From Pseudomonas alcaligenes (GTDB lineage: Bacteria > Pseudomonadota > Gammaproteobacteria > Pseudomonadales > Pseudomonadaceae), in the NCBI RefSeq assembly GCF_041729615.1, contig NZ_CP154874.1:2733001-2797000 (forward strand): a DNA stretch of 64,000 nucleotides, written 5' to 3'. A model generated the notes under the pieces. It saw only the letters and a program-made list of their open reading frames with translations. It searched no databases and was not told where the DNA came from. Of the stretch, positions 50,417-58,925 are shown piece by piece. Position 1 is the stretch's first letter. Each line of letters opens with the position of its first letter. Both the position numbers and the translations under genes were made by a program.

Positions 50417-51232
50417 TTATAGGCTGATCAGTGTCGGGTGAATGCGGGACTTGATGAAGTTCGGCAGCTGCTCTAGCAGGCGATAGCGCCATGCCTGCAG
50501 CACGCTGAAGCGTTTTCCTTCGGTGATGTGAAGCGCTTCGGCGTGATAACTTTCAAGTGCGCTGGAGAGTTGCCCGGGATGTTTTCGGAAGCAACCAATG
50601 AGGGCATTCAGAGTCCACAGCGTATTGTGTTCGGCGAAGGAGTGCCACAGATAGAAATCGCCTGCATATTTGAAGCTTTTCAGGCGCGCCAGATCAATGT
50701 CCGCAAGCAGCTCGCGGGACCAGAAAGTGCTTTCCTGCTGGATGTGATTGTTATACCGGCCATAGAAATAGCTCTGGACCAGCTGGCGCGGGTAGCCGAA
50801 GGGCAGCCTGGACGAGGTGATAATCCCATCGCCATTCATGAAGCTATTCCAGCCGGTTACCCAGCGGACATGCGGGTGACCTGAGAATGCCCGCTCAAGG
50901 GCGCACAAGGCGCCAGGCAGGAGAATGTCGGAGGCATTGAGGTAGCCCACTATATCGCCCTGCACCAAGCCCAGGCCTTTGGCCAGAGCGTCATACATAC
51001 CGCTGTCAGGCTCGCTGTATATCGTGATGGATACACTCTGCTGAGGTTTCATGCAGGATGTGATGGCCGCTTCTTCTTGGAAGCGCTGGCAGATCTGCAA
51101 GGTTTCGTCGGAGGACTGGCCATCGACGATGATGAGTTCGAGTGAGGACTGTAGTTGTTGCGATAGCAGACTTCGGAGTGTGTCACCGATGTAGCGCGCG
51201 GCATTAAAGGTGGGGATTACAATACTGATCAT
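50417..51232 (-). CDS. Glycosyltransferase family 2 protein
   Basis: A 271-residue GT-A transferase: ISIVIPTFNAARYIGDTLRSLLSQ at the N-terminus, LIIVDGQSSDETL, and YLNASDILLPGAL, where the metal-binding DxD is replaced by a NASD form. Start at the ATG (51232) rather than the TTG three codons before it. Substrates unknown. It sits between the acyltransferase and the sulfoquinovose-synthase-like gene. Confidence 0.86.
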   Translation of the reverse strand: MISIVIPTFNAARYIGDTLRSLLSQQLQSSLELIIVDGQSSDETLQICQRFQEEAAITSCMKPQQSVSITIYSEPDSGMYDALAKGLGLVQGDIVGYLNASDILLPGALCALERAFSGHPHVRWVTGWNSFMNGDGIITSSRLPFGYPRQLVQSYFYGRYNNHIQQESTFWSRELLADIDLARLKSFKYAGDFYLWHSFAEHNTLWTLNALIGCFRKHPGQLSSALESYHAEALHITEGKRFSVLQAWRYRLLEQLPNFIKSRIHPTLISL

Positions 51233-51277
51233 GTGATCCAATGCAGGCCCGTTGCCGGGCCTGCATCTATACGAGCG

Positions 51278-52474
51278 TTAGTGGGTGGCTGGCTTGCCGG
51301 CCTTGTTCGCCGCGGTCCATGTCGAATAGCACGGAATTTTGCTGCGATCACAACGATCGGCGTACTTCTTGGCAATGCTGGTGACTTCGTCCAGCAGGCC
51401 GTCTTCCAGTTTGATCGGGTTCAGGCCGAGGTTGAGGAAGGTCTCGTTCTCGACGATCAGATCGTTCTCATCGGCCTCGTTGCGCGGGTTGGGTACCAGC
51501 TCAACTGTGGCGCCGGCAATACGGGCGACCATCTGGGCGAGATCCCGGACGCGGTGAGTCTCGGTCATCTGGTTGATGATCTTGACCTTTTCCCCGTGCT
51601 TCGGCGGGTTGTTGAGCGCAAGCTCGATGCACTTCACCGTATCTTGAATATGGATGAAGGCACGGGTCTGCCCGCCAGTACCGTGCACGGTCAGGGGATA
51701 GCCGACGGCTGCCTGTGCCAGGAAACGGTTGAGTACGGTGCCATAGTCACCGTCATAGTCGAAGCGGTTGATCAGGTCTTCCGACAGCTTGGTCTGTTCG
51801 GTCTGGGTACCCCAGACAATGCCCTGGTGCAGGTCGGTGACTCGGGTCTTGTCGTTCTTGTTGTAGTAGGCGAAGAGCAGCTGATCCTGCGTCTTGGTCA
51901 TGTGGTAGATGCTGCCAGGATTAACTGGGTAGAGAATCTGCTGTTTGATCTGTTCGCCACTGTCCGTGGTGACATTCACTTCCAGGTAGCCTTCCGGGAT
52001 TTTCATGCCGGCGGTGCCGTAGCCGTAAACGCCCATGGTGCCCAGGTGGATCAGGTGGATGTCCAGGCCGGACTCAACAACCGCCGCCAGCAGGTTGTGG
52101 GTGGCATTGATGTTATTCGAAACGGTATAGCGCTTATGCTGCGAGGATTTCATCGAGTAAGGCGCAGAGCGCTGCTCGGCAAAGTGCACGATAGCTTCTG
52201 GCTTCCACTCTTTGATCAGATTCAGCAGGCGATCATAGTTCTCGGCAATATCGATGTTGTAGAACTCGATATTCTTTCCGCTCAGCTCTTTCCACTTGGA
52301 GAGACGCTTGCCGATTGGGCGAATCGGGGTCAGCGAGTCGACTTCCAGTTCGTTATCGATGTTGCGACGGGAAAGATTGTCGACTATTGCAATCTCATGC
52401 CCCTGTGCCGAGAGATGCAGGGCGGTTGGCCAGCCGCAAAATCCGTCGCCACCGAGAATCAGTACTTTTTTCAT
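51278..52474 (-). CDS. sqdB: UDP-sulfoquinovose synthase homologue (SqdB/SQD1 family)
   Basis: A 398-residue extended SDR. Seen: KVLILGGDGFCGWPTALHLS with the cysteine typical of SQD1, VDNLSRRNID and SLTPI, the catalytic trio Thr146 (LGTMGVYG), Tyr190 and Lys194 (YHMTK), then LHQGIVWGTQTEQT, RFDYDGDYGTVLNRF, QAAVGYPLTVHGTGGQTRAF and VPNPRNEADEN. The order and wording follow plant SQD1 and cyanobacterial SqdB almost block by block. That enzyme makes UDP-sulfoquinovose from UDP-glucose and sulfite. Its place in an export locus, without a sulfolipid transferase, suggests the sugar enters a polysaccharide. GGAGAGG stands before the ATG at 52474. Confidence 0.85.
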   Translation of the reverse strand: MKKVLILGGDGFCGWPTALHLSAQGHEIAIVDNLSRRNIDNELEVDSLTPIRPIGKRLSKWKELSGKNIEFYNIDIAENYDRLLNLIKEWKPEAIVHFAEQRSAPYSMKSSQHKRYTVSNNINATHNLLAAVVESGLDIHLIHLGTMGVYGYGTAGMKIPEGYLEVNVTTDSGEQIKQQILYPVNPGSIYHMTKTQDQLLFAYYNKNDKTRVTDLHQGIVWGTQTEQTKLSEDLINRFDYDGDYGTVLNRFLAQAAVGYPLTVHGTGGQTRAFIHIQDTVKCIELALNNPPKHGEKVKIINQMTETHRVRDLAQMVARIAGATVELVPNPRNEADENDLIVENETFLNLGLNPIKLEDGLLDEVTSIAKKYADRCDRSKIPCYSTWTAANKAGKPATH

Positions 52475-52490
52475 GTGCCTCTCCAATTAT

Positions 52491-53924
52491 TTAGATCAGT
52501 TTTCTATAGGGAATTCCAAGCGGGAGCTCCGCTGGTATTGCGGTTGATTGTTGCTCTTCGAAGCTGTGCGCAGAAGTTCTACCGCTCCGAATGTCCATGA
52601 AAAATTTATCTGGTGAAACCTCCTCCAAGAATCTGCGGCTCCGTGCCTGGGCATTTTTCTGATAATGGTCGTAGTTGTCCGCGATCTTCATGATGCAGTT
52701 GATAAAGTCGCTGTTGGATAAGTAGCTGACGGACAGGCCGGCTTCCTGAGCGATGTGGCTGGGAAAGGTCGCCTCCGTGGTAATGGCGATCTTTCCGTTT
52801 GCCAGTGCCTCGAAAATGATGCCGGAGCTGCGCACGGCATAACGACTGGGGTCGTAGCAAAGCAGCAGGACGTCGGATCGGCTCAAGGCGGCGTCGTAGT
52901 CAGCGGGGCTTTGTGGCTGGGTAATGATATGCAGGCGTGAGTCACTAATTGACATGAGCCTGTCAACTGCAGCCTTGATGGCCGGGGCATAGCCCACGAT
53001 CTGTGGAGAGGCCTGCAGTTCGAAGCGAATATCGTCGCGCTTGCAGGCGGCGAGGAATTCCTCGATGGCGCCGGCAAGATAAACAAAGCCTTTCTCTTCG
53101 CGGGCCGCACCTAGATAGGAAAAGGTAATTGCCTGTGTAGGTCGGGCCTGAGCTTCGCCCGGCAGGGGGCTTTGCGGAATGAAAAGAGGTTTGACCGTTG
53201 CGGACCACTGTTGTGACAGGTGCTCGGCCAGCAAGTCGTTCTCGGCATACAGGAAAACCTGGCGGTCAATGAGGTTGAGAGACCGGAGGTAGCGGATAGA
53301 GGTGGCTGCGGTGATGGTCGTTTTATTATGCGGCATTATGCCTTCATCGTAAGGAGTCGAAAGATGAAGGCTGGGCAGTGTGTGCCATTGCTCCGGGGGT
53401 AACGACTTGACGAAGAGCTCGACGATAGTGAAGTAGGTTTGAGCATCGCTGGTGTGAAAGAAAATACTGTCCTCGGGGGAGTACGGATACTTTTTGAGCG
53501 CATGCATGAGCTCTTCGTGCTGGCGCTTTGTCGGTGCCTGTGGTGCATGCGATTGCGCAGTGGCGGAAAAGAGCCGGTCAAATGGCTTTATTCTCCGCAG
53601 AACAGTCTTCGCCATGGTTCGCAAAGGTGCCGGCATGCGCATGTACAGTGCTTGGGCTTTCCGATAGAGCCGGCTTTTGGGGAGCGTCTGAATCAGACTC
53701 GCACTTTTTTTGGCTTGCGCATAAGCGTCATAGGTTCCTTCGGAAAATACGCGCTCAATGGTCACATTCCCCGAAAGGTTGTAGTTGCCATGCGGAAGGC
53801 GCTTGCTTACCAGCCAAATAATGCGCAAGTCGTGCTTGCTGGCAGCTTCGCTGAAGGTGCGGGTCAGCGAAAAATGGTGGCCTTGAAAACTGGATAGGGC
53901 CGGGTCAGCGATGAACAGCTTCAT
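52491..53924 (-). CDS. Probable GT-B glycosyltransferase
   Basis: A 477-residue protein of glycosyltransferase-like build: N-terminal block MKLFIADPALSSFQGHHFSLTRTF, and a C-terminal block with ITFSYLGAAREEKGFVYLAGAIEEF and SDVLLLCYDPSRYAVRSSGIIFEALANGKIAITT, which resembles the GT4 donor site with a shifted EX7E (Glu in FEALANGK). It is divergent from standard GT4 enzymes, so the call is inferred from these blocks and the context. The start shares one base with the preceding stop codon (TGATG). Confidence 0.7.
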   Translation of the reverse strand: MKLFIADPALSSFQGHHFSLTRTFSEAASKHDLRIIWLVSKRLPHGNYNLSGNVTIERVFSEGTYDAYAQAKKSASLIQTLPKSRLYRKAQALYMRMPAPLRTMAKTVLRRIKPFDRLFSATAQSHAPQAPTKRQHEELMHALKKYPYSPEDSIFFHTSDAQTYFTIVELFVKSLPPEQWHTLPSLHLSTPYDEGIMPHNKTTITAATSIRYLRSLNLIDRQVFLYAENDLLAEHLSQQWSATVKPLFIPQSPLPGEAQARPTQAITFSYLGAAREEKGFVYLAGAIEEFLAACKRDDIRFELQASPQIVGYAPAIKAAVDRLMSISDSRLHIITQPQSPADYDAALSRSDVLLLCYDPSRYAVRSSGIIFEALANGKIAITTEATFPSHIAQEAGLSVSYLSNSDFINCIMKIADNYDHYQKNAQARSRRFLEEVSPDKFFMDIRSGRTSAHSFEEQQSTAIPAELPLGIPYRKLI

Positions 53925-54718
53925 CAGAAATAGCTCCAGATTTCCTTGTGAGGTACAAGGTTGAAAGGCGGAGCCAAGAACTTGGGATCAATAGCAAAGC
54001 GAGAAGCACCCTCACCGATGCCGCAGTTATAAATAATGCGCTTGGCCGTGGGTTTGTGTGTGCGCTTATCCAGTGCCGTGAGCAAGGCCAGCGTTTCATC
54101 CCAGGCAAAGAACTTGGTAAGAGTCTGGGAGGGAAGGCGTGGCGGGGTCACGTCGAGACGCTCCAGGATTTCCGGCGTCAGCGCGTCGCGGGTAAAGGCT
54201 AGGTAATCTCTTTCATACATCGAATAGCAGTCGATCAACTTGCTGAGGTAGGGAGCAAGTTTTTCCGAGGTCGTGGCCCAACCCCAGCCTTGGAAGCGTG
54301 AGCAGTAGCCACTCTCTTCGGCGACCAGAAAGGGGTGGCCATAGACGGAAAACACCTGCGCATCATGCTCGACGGCCTGCAGCTCCGAAATAAAGATATC
54401 GACTGCATCCTTAGTGGGGAAGCAATCGTCCTCAAGGAGAATGATGTACTTGTAGTTCTGCACGGCATGCTGCATTGCCAACAAGATCATCTTGCGAAAG
54501 CCCAGCTGGCCGCGATGATAGAATTTGTTCCGGACCTGGTAGTCGTCAGCTATTTTGTGACAAAGGGCAATCTTGTTGCGCAGGTCGGAAATACCCTGGT
54601 CACCATCAATCCAGAGGTCGACTTTGTCTATGTGCCCTTGGATTTTCAGGCTTTCCAGAGTGTCAGCCAGAAGAAGAGGTCTGGTGTGTCCGAAGACGAG
54701 TATTCCGAGTTCGTTCAT
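53924..54718 (-). CDS. Probable GT-A glycosyltransferase
   Basis: A 264-residue protein: ELGILVFGHTRPLLLADTLESL at the N-terminus and YIILLEDDCFP at residues 92-101, which is like the metal-binding EDD of GnT-I and related transferases. A later FQGWGWATTSEK block is typical of this GT-A group. Substrates unknown. It overlaps the sulfotransferase gene by four bases and the next gene by one. Confidence 0.72.
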   Translation of the reverse strand: MNELGILVFGHTRPLLLADTLESLKIQGHIDKVDLWIDGDQGISDLRNKIALCHKIADDYQVRNKFYHRGQLGFRKMILLAMQHAVQNYKYIILLEDDCFPTKDAVDIFISELQAVEHDAQVFSVYGHPFLVAEESGYCSRFQGWGWATTSEKLAPYLSKLIDCYSMYERDYLAFTRDALTPEILERLDVTPPRLPSQTLTKFFAWDETLALLTALDKRTHKPTAKRIIYNCGIGEGASRFAIDPKFLAPPFNLVPHKEIWSYF

Positions 54719-55761
54719 GTGTGATCTGCAGTATTGGAGATTTCGATAAGTTGTCTGTAAATGTGCCAGGCTTTTCGTGGGGTTCGGAGAGCGGACTGTT
54801 TGGCCAACAGGTCAACGTGTCTTTTGATCTTCATGAGCGACTCTATTTCCCGGCCCATGGTGCTGTTGCTCTGCTTTAGCTCGGTCAGTTGCGCCTCTGT
54901 CTCCCGCTGTTGACGCTGCATCTCATCAAGTTTTTTTCTGGTGGCTTCTAGGTCTGCAAGAAGTTTGGCTTTTTCTTGTTCCAGTTTTTGTATGCGTGGT
55001 TGGGCAGCAGCATTGGCGCGCTGGAACTGCTTGTTGAGCTGGCGGCCGAGCGACAGGAAGAATGGGGCGTATTCGCTATTGAGAAGCATGGGGGTGTTAT
55101 CTGAGTACCCCATGGCTTTCATTTGTTCGTGGTTCGTCATCCAGAATGCAAGCTGCTCTTCCTCTGACATCCGGTCGAGCCAAGAGTCTTTCTTGCCGGA
55201 GTTGAAGAATTTCGGATTGATTGCCTGCAGTTCTTTGAATGAGGGTGCTTGCTGTTTTGACGCGGGGATCCCGATAAAGTCGGCTATGCGAGGATAGAAC
55301 TCTTCTGGGGCGCTGACGAGGTTTTCAAATTTTATCAGCAGGGTGTTTGGCCGGGTTTGAGGCGACCAACTGGTGACATGCTCCCCCCATGTACCGAAAG
55401 CGGCTGCGCCGGTAATGACGTCGTACAGCGCAAGCGGGGAGGAATAGAAGTTCTTCAGGTACTTGTGGTAAGAGACGGAGCTCTCCCGGCCATCGCGCAC
55501 AAGGTAGATTGCCTTGTCAGTTTCGTTCTGCGGCGGAGCATGTGTCTTTATGATGTAGATGTTGTCGCTAAGGCGGGCATGCGCCAGGTCAAAGTTCTCC
55601 GGGAGATGCTCGTGGCCGACAACTTCTGACGTGGGTTGATCTGCGGCGATGTCATGGGTGTCATTATGAATGGAGTAGGTTTTTACTCCAAAAATGCTAT
55701 TCAGGAGTACCCTGAAATACGTATTGCCACTGCGGGGGTAAGAGGCGAGCCAGATGATCAT
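54715..55761 (-). CDS. PAPS-dependent sulfotransferase with C-terminal coiled coil
   Basis: A 348-residue protein. Residues 7-17 (SYPRSGNTYFR) form the PAPS 5'-phosphosulfate loop, and residues 86-102 (YLVRDGRESSVSYHKYL) the 3'-phosphate site with its Arg and Ser; HAPPQNE holds the likely catalytic His region. Residues about 236-312 are a heptad-rich, charged helix (QPRIQKLEQEKAKLLADLE, then TRKKLDEMQRQQRETEAQL), hence a predicted coiled coil. It should sulfate a sugar of the polymer. It lies directly downstream of wzt (8 bases). The coiled coil is unusual for a sulfotransferase and recalls the molecular ruler of WbdD. Confidence 0.83.
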   Translation of the reverse strand: MIIWLASYPRSGNTYFRVLLNSIFGVKTYSIHNDTHDIAADQPTSEVVGHEHLPENFDLAHARLSDNIYIIKTHAPPQNETDKAIYLVRDGRESSVSYHKYLKNFYSSPLALYDVITGAAAFGTWGEHVTSWSPQTRPNTLLIKFENLVSAPEEFYPRIADFIGIPASKQQAPSFKELQAINPKFFNSGKKDSWLDRMSEEEQLAFWMTNHEQMKAMGYSDNTPMLLNSEYAPFFLSLGRQLNKQFQRANAAAQPRIQKLEQEKAKLLADLEATRKKLDEMQRQQRETEAQLTELKQSNSTMGREIESLMKIKRHVDLLAKQSALRTPRKAWHIYRQLIEISNTADHT

Positions 55762-55769
55762 CGATTAGC

Positions 55770-57122
55770 CTAGCGGACAGGGAATTCTAGTTGGTTGTTA
55801 TAAGAGTCAATCAAGACCGTGTCGATTCCGGAGTACAGGCCGCCGTAAATACGCTGTGACGAATCCGTGACTTTGAAACAGTGTGCGTCGACCTTCCGGT
55901 TAAGAACTTGCTGTTCACCATTGGCAAATGAAGAGATGCCATGGTTGGTGAAATAAACGCCGCCGGGGAGTCGAGCATGAAACTCAAAGGATGCGGTGAT
56001 CTTCTCGCCTGGCATGAGCTGTTTACAGGTCAGGCCTTGCGTATATGAGCGTGTCGATTCTATCGAGCAGATCGCGAGCCCCTTCTGGTTCTTTATTTCG
56101 AAGCCGAAGGCGACGTCTGAGAAGGTCTTCTGCGAGCGGGATGTGTAGGTGACGACATATTTGTAGCGCTGGCCAAAGACCAGCACGTTCACCGGTTTGC
56201 CGCTGTCGTCGAGAATGAGCGGTGTGTCTATGTCGATATCTTCATTTCGATATTCAATGAGCGATTTGGGGGTGAAGTTATCGATGTGATATGCCGAGTT
56301 CGGCGAGTGGGTGGCCGCGGGCGTATGCTGGTCGGGCACGTTGCCAGAATCTTTAAATGTTGCCTTGAGTATCTTTTGTGTCTCGGGCGGAGAGTAGAGG
56401 TATTGGTGGTATTTTTTTACTATCTCATTGGCCGGGCCGTCGCAGATGATCTCGCCGGCATCCATGAAGATGGCGCGCTTGCAAAGTTGGGAAATCGAAT
56501 CGATTTCATGCGAGACATAGATGATGGTCTTGCCGGCCTCGAAAAATTCCTGCATTTTGGCGTAGCACTTGCGCTTGAACAGCGCATCACCAACGGCCAA
56601 TATTTCGTCAAGGATGAGAATGTCTGGGTCGACATGAATGGCCACGGCAAATCCGAGTCGAGACTTCATGCCGCTGGAGTAAGTGCGTACGGGCTGGTCT
56701 ATGAATTCATTGAGTTCCGCGAATTCAATAATCTTGGGCGTTGTCGCAGCGACCTGTGCGCTATCTAGGCCAAGCAGGGTCGAGTAGAACGCGATGTTCT
56801 GTCGCCCGGTGAACTCTGGATTGAATCCTGCGCCAAGTTCCAGCAGTGCCGTGATCTTGCCATTCACCCGGATGCTGCCGGTATTGGGTTGTAGTACGCC
56901 ACTGATGAGTTTGAGCAGGGTGGACTTGCCACAACCGTTGCGACCCAGTATTCCGATAATTTCGCCCTTGCCAATATCTAGGCTGAGATTCCTGACTGCA
57001 TAAAAATCTCGATGGTATTTCCTGCCGAGCGGATTCAGCGCTTCCTTTAGTCGATCGGAACTCGATTTATAAAGTTTATAAGCCTTGGACACGTCTTTTA
57101 TGCTGATGGCAAGGTCATCCAC
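55770..57122 (-). CDS. wzt: Polysaccharide ABC exporter ATPase Wzt with C-terminal substrate-binding extension
   Basis: A 450-residue ATP-binding subunit. Residues 1-250 are the ATPase: Walker A GRNGCGKST (60-68), signature YSSGMKSR (148-155), Walker B ILILDEILAVGD (168-179) and the H-loop SHEID. Residues about 270-450 are a beta-rich C-terminal domain like the Wzt-C carbohydrate-binding domain that recognises the end modification of O9a-type polymers. The start is GTG, overlapping the wzm stop by one base. Product: energy for export of a lipid-linked glycan across the inner membrane. Confidence 0.92.
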   Translation of the reverse strand: MDDLAISIKDVSKAYKLYKSSSDRLKEALNPLGRKYHRDFYAVRNLSLDIGKGEIIGILGRNGCGKSTLLKLISGVLQPNTGSIRVNGKITALLELGAGFNPEFTGRQNIAFYSTLLGLDSAQVAATTPKIIEFAELNEFIDQPVRTYSSGMKSRLGFAVAIHVDPDILILDEILAVGDALFKRKCYAKMQEFFEAGKTIIYVSHEIDSISQLCKRAIFMDAGEIICDGPANEIVKKYHQYLYSPPETQKILKATFKDSGNVPDQHTPAATHSPNSAYHIDNFTPKSLIEYRNEDIDIDTPLILDDSGKPVNVLVFGQRYKYVVTYTSRSQKTFSDVAFGFEIKNQKGLAICSIESTRSYTQGLTCKQLMPGEKITASFEFHARLPGGVYFTNHGISSFANGEQQVLNRKVDAHCFKVTDSSQRIYGGLYSGIDTVLIDSYNNQLEFPVR

Positions 57123-57919
57123 TAGATCACCTCCGCGAAATGCGGCTTCAATCGTTTAAAGGTGATCGCGCCAATAGCGAGTGTAATGGCTGTGATGGCC
57201 CAATATGCCAGCGTGTCTTCGGGGCGCTCCCAGAAGTAGTGGCCGCCACTGAGACTGTCCCGATAACCGGTGACAAGGTAGTTTGCCGGATTCAGGCGAA
57301 GCAACCATTGATATTGTTCTGGCAGGGTCTGCGCGTTCCAGAATATGGGCGTTAGCCAAAGGCCGAACTGGGTGATTACCGCGATGCCATTCGTGATGTC
57401 GCGCACGAACAGGCTGGCGGCAGAGGTAATCCATCCAAAGCCCATTAAGAAGACTGCCATGCAGAGGTAATAATAGAGCAGCTGCAGGCTGTGGAGACCG
57501 AGGGTAAAGCCATTGAAATGGGCCAGCAGTAGCATCAGCGTTACAAGCACGGCATGAGGAGGCAGTGAGCTCAATAGCTTGACCAAGGGCAGGATGCTCA
57601 GGCGGAATTCGATTTTTTTCACAAGAAAGGAATAGGATCGAATGACACCGGTTATCGAGATCAAGTTGGAGGAGAAATATAGCCAGCAGGTCATGCCGCT
57701 GAGAAGGTATAGGCCAAAAGGAATTCCGGTATTGTTTGGAGTATGACGGAAGCCAAATGCAATAACGCCATATAGCACGCTGACGAAGAGCAGGGGCTGC
57801 AGATAATTCCAGATGAACCCCAAATAGGAGCCTTGGTTCTGCTGCTGATAGTCTCGCTTTACAAGCTCGAGGATTATATTTCTGAGCTTGTAAAGGTCTT
57901 TGGTGAAGCTGAAAAGCAT
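57122..57919 (-). CDS. wzm: Polysaccharide ABC exporter permease Wzm
   Basis: A 265-residue membrane protein of the ABC-2 family with about six helices. N-terminal block LRNIILELVKRDYQQQNQGSYLGFIWNYLQPLL and later FWNAQTLPEQYQWLLRLNPANYLVTGYRDSL are typical of Wzm/KpsM/RfbA permeases. The start at 57919 gives MLFSFTKDLYK; the open frame extends 18 codons further into the fcl end. It is paired with wzt and follows fcl by seven bases. Confidence 0.92.
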   Translation of the reverse strand: MLFSFTKDLYKLRNIILELVKRDYQQQNQGSYLGFIWNYLQPLLFVSVLYGVIAFGFRHTPNNTGIPFGLYLLSGMTCWLYFSSNLISITGVIRSYSFLVKKIEFRLSILPLVKLLSSLPPHAVLVTLMLLLAHFNGFTLGLHSLQLLYYYLCMAVFLMGFGWITSAASLFVRDITNGIAVITQFGLWLTPIFWNAQTLPEQYQWLLRLNPANYLVTGYRDSLSGGHYFWERPEDTLAYWAITAITLAIGAITFKRLKPHFAEVI

Positions 57920-57926
57920 AACGGGC

Positions 57927-58910
57927 CTAGAGCCGAGTGGTGTGGTTGTGCTGGTGGGCCACATACCACTCATATGCAGATGCCAGCCCTTCCTTCAGTT
58001 CAATCGAGGCCTGCCAGCCAAGTCGTTTCAAGCGGCTAACATCCATCAGCTTTCTAGGCGTGCCATCAGGTTTGCTGGTGTCGAAGACCACCTTGCCACT
58101 GAAACCAACGACTTCGGCTAGGGTCTGGGCTAGCTCGCGGATTGTGACGTCAGTCCCGGTACCCACATTGATGTGGGACAGCATGGGCTGCGTGTTGGCC
58201 TGATAAGTCTCGGTATCGATATTCATGACATGCAGGCAGGCTGCAGCCATGTCATCGACATGCAGGAACTCGCGCATGGGCGTGCCTGTGCCCCAGATCA
58301 CTACCTCTTCAGCCTTGGCCTGCTTGGCCTCGTGGAAGCGGCGGATCAGTGCCGGGATGACATGGCTGTTTTCCGGATGGTAGTTGTCGTACGGACCATA
58401 GAGATTGGTCGGCATCACCGAGCGGTAGTCGGTGCCATGTTGCCGGTTGTACGACTCGCACAGCTTGATGCCGGCGATCTTGGCTACCGCATAGGGCTCG
58501 TTGGTGCTCTCCAGTACGCCGGTCAGCAGGGCGCTTTCCTGCATGGGCTGGCGGGCCAGCTTCGGGTAGATGCAGGAGCTGCCGAGGAACAGCAGCTTGC
58601 GTACGCCGGCGGCGAACGCCTGATGAATGACATTGCACTGGATCATCAGGTTTTCGTAGATGAAGTCGGCCGGGTATTCATTGTTGGCGTGTATTCCGCC
58701 GACCTTCGCGGCAGCCAGCACGACGTAGTCGACCGGGTTGTCCCGGAAGAATGCCTGGACGGCCGTCTGCGAGGTCAGGTCCAGCTCGGCGTGGGTGCGC
58801 GTGATGATGTGGTGGTAGCCCTCGGCCTGGAGCTTTCGCACGATGGCGGAGCCGACCATGCCACGATGACCGGCTACGTAGATGCGGGTGTTCAGGGGAA
58901 GCTTTTGCAT
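57927..58910 (-). CDS. fcl: GDP-L-fucose synthase (Fcl/GMER family)
   Basis: A 327-residue SDR enzyme expected to convert GDP-4-keto-6-deoxymannose, made by Gmd, to GDP-L-fucose by epimerisation and reduction with NADPH. Seen: the N-terminal [47 protein letters not shown] (Ser, Cys) and [16 protein letters not shown] with Tyr and Lys, all fucose-synthase hallmarks. In the P. aeruginosa common-polysaccharide cluster the partner of gmd is rmd, which gives GDP-D-rhamnose; here it is Fcl type. It follows gmd by 15 bases. Confidence 0.93.
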   Translation of the reverse strand: MQKLPLNTRIYVAGHRGMVGSAIVRKLQAEGYHHIITRTHAELDLTSQTAVQAFFRDNPVDYVVLAAAKVGGIHANNEYPADFIYENLMIQCNVIHQAFAAGVRKLLFLGSSCIYPKLARQPMQESALLTGVLESTNEPYAVAKIAGIKLCESYNRQHGTDYRSVMPTNLYGPYDNYHPENSHVIPALIRRFHEAKQAKAEEVVIWGTGTPMREFLHVDDMAAACLHVMNIDTETYQANTQPMLSHINVGTGTDVTIRELAQTLAEVVGFSGKVVFDTSKPDGTPRKLMDVSRLKRLGWQASIELKEGLASAYEWYVAHQHNHTTRL

Positions 58911-58925
58911 TTCTTGATTCCCCCC

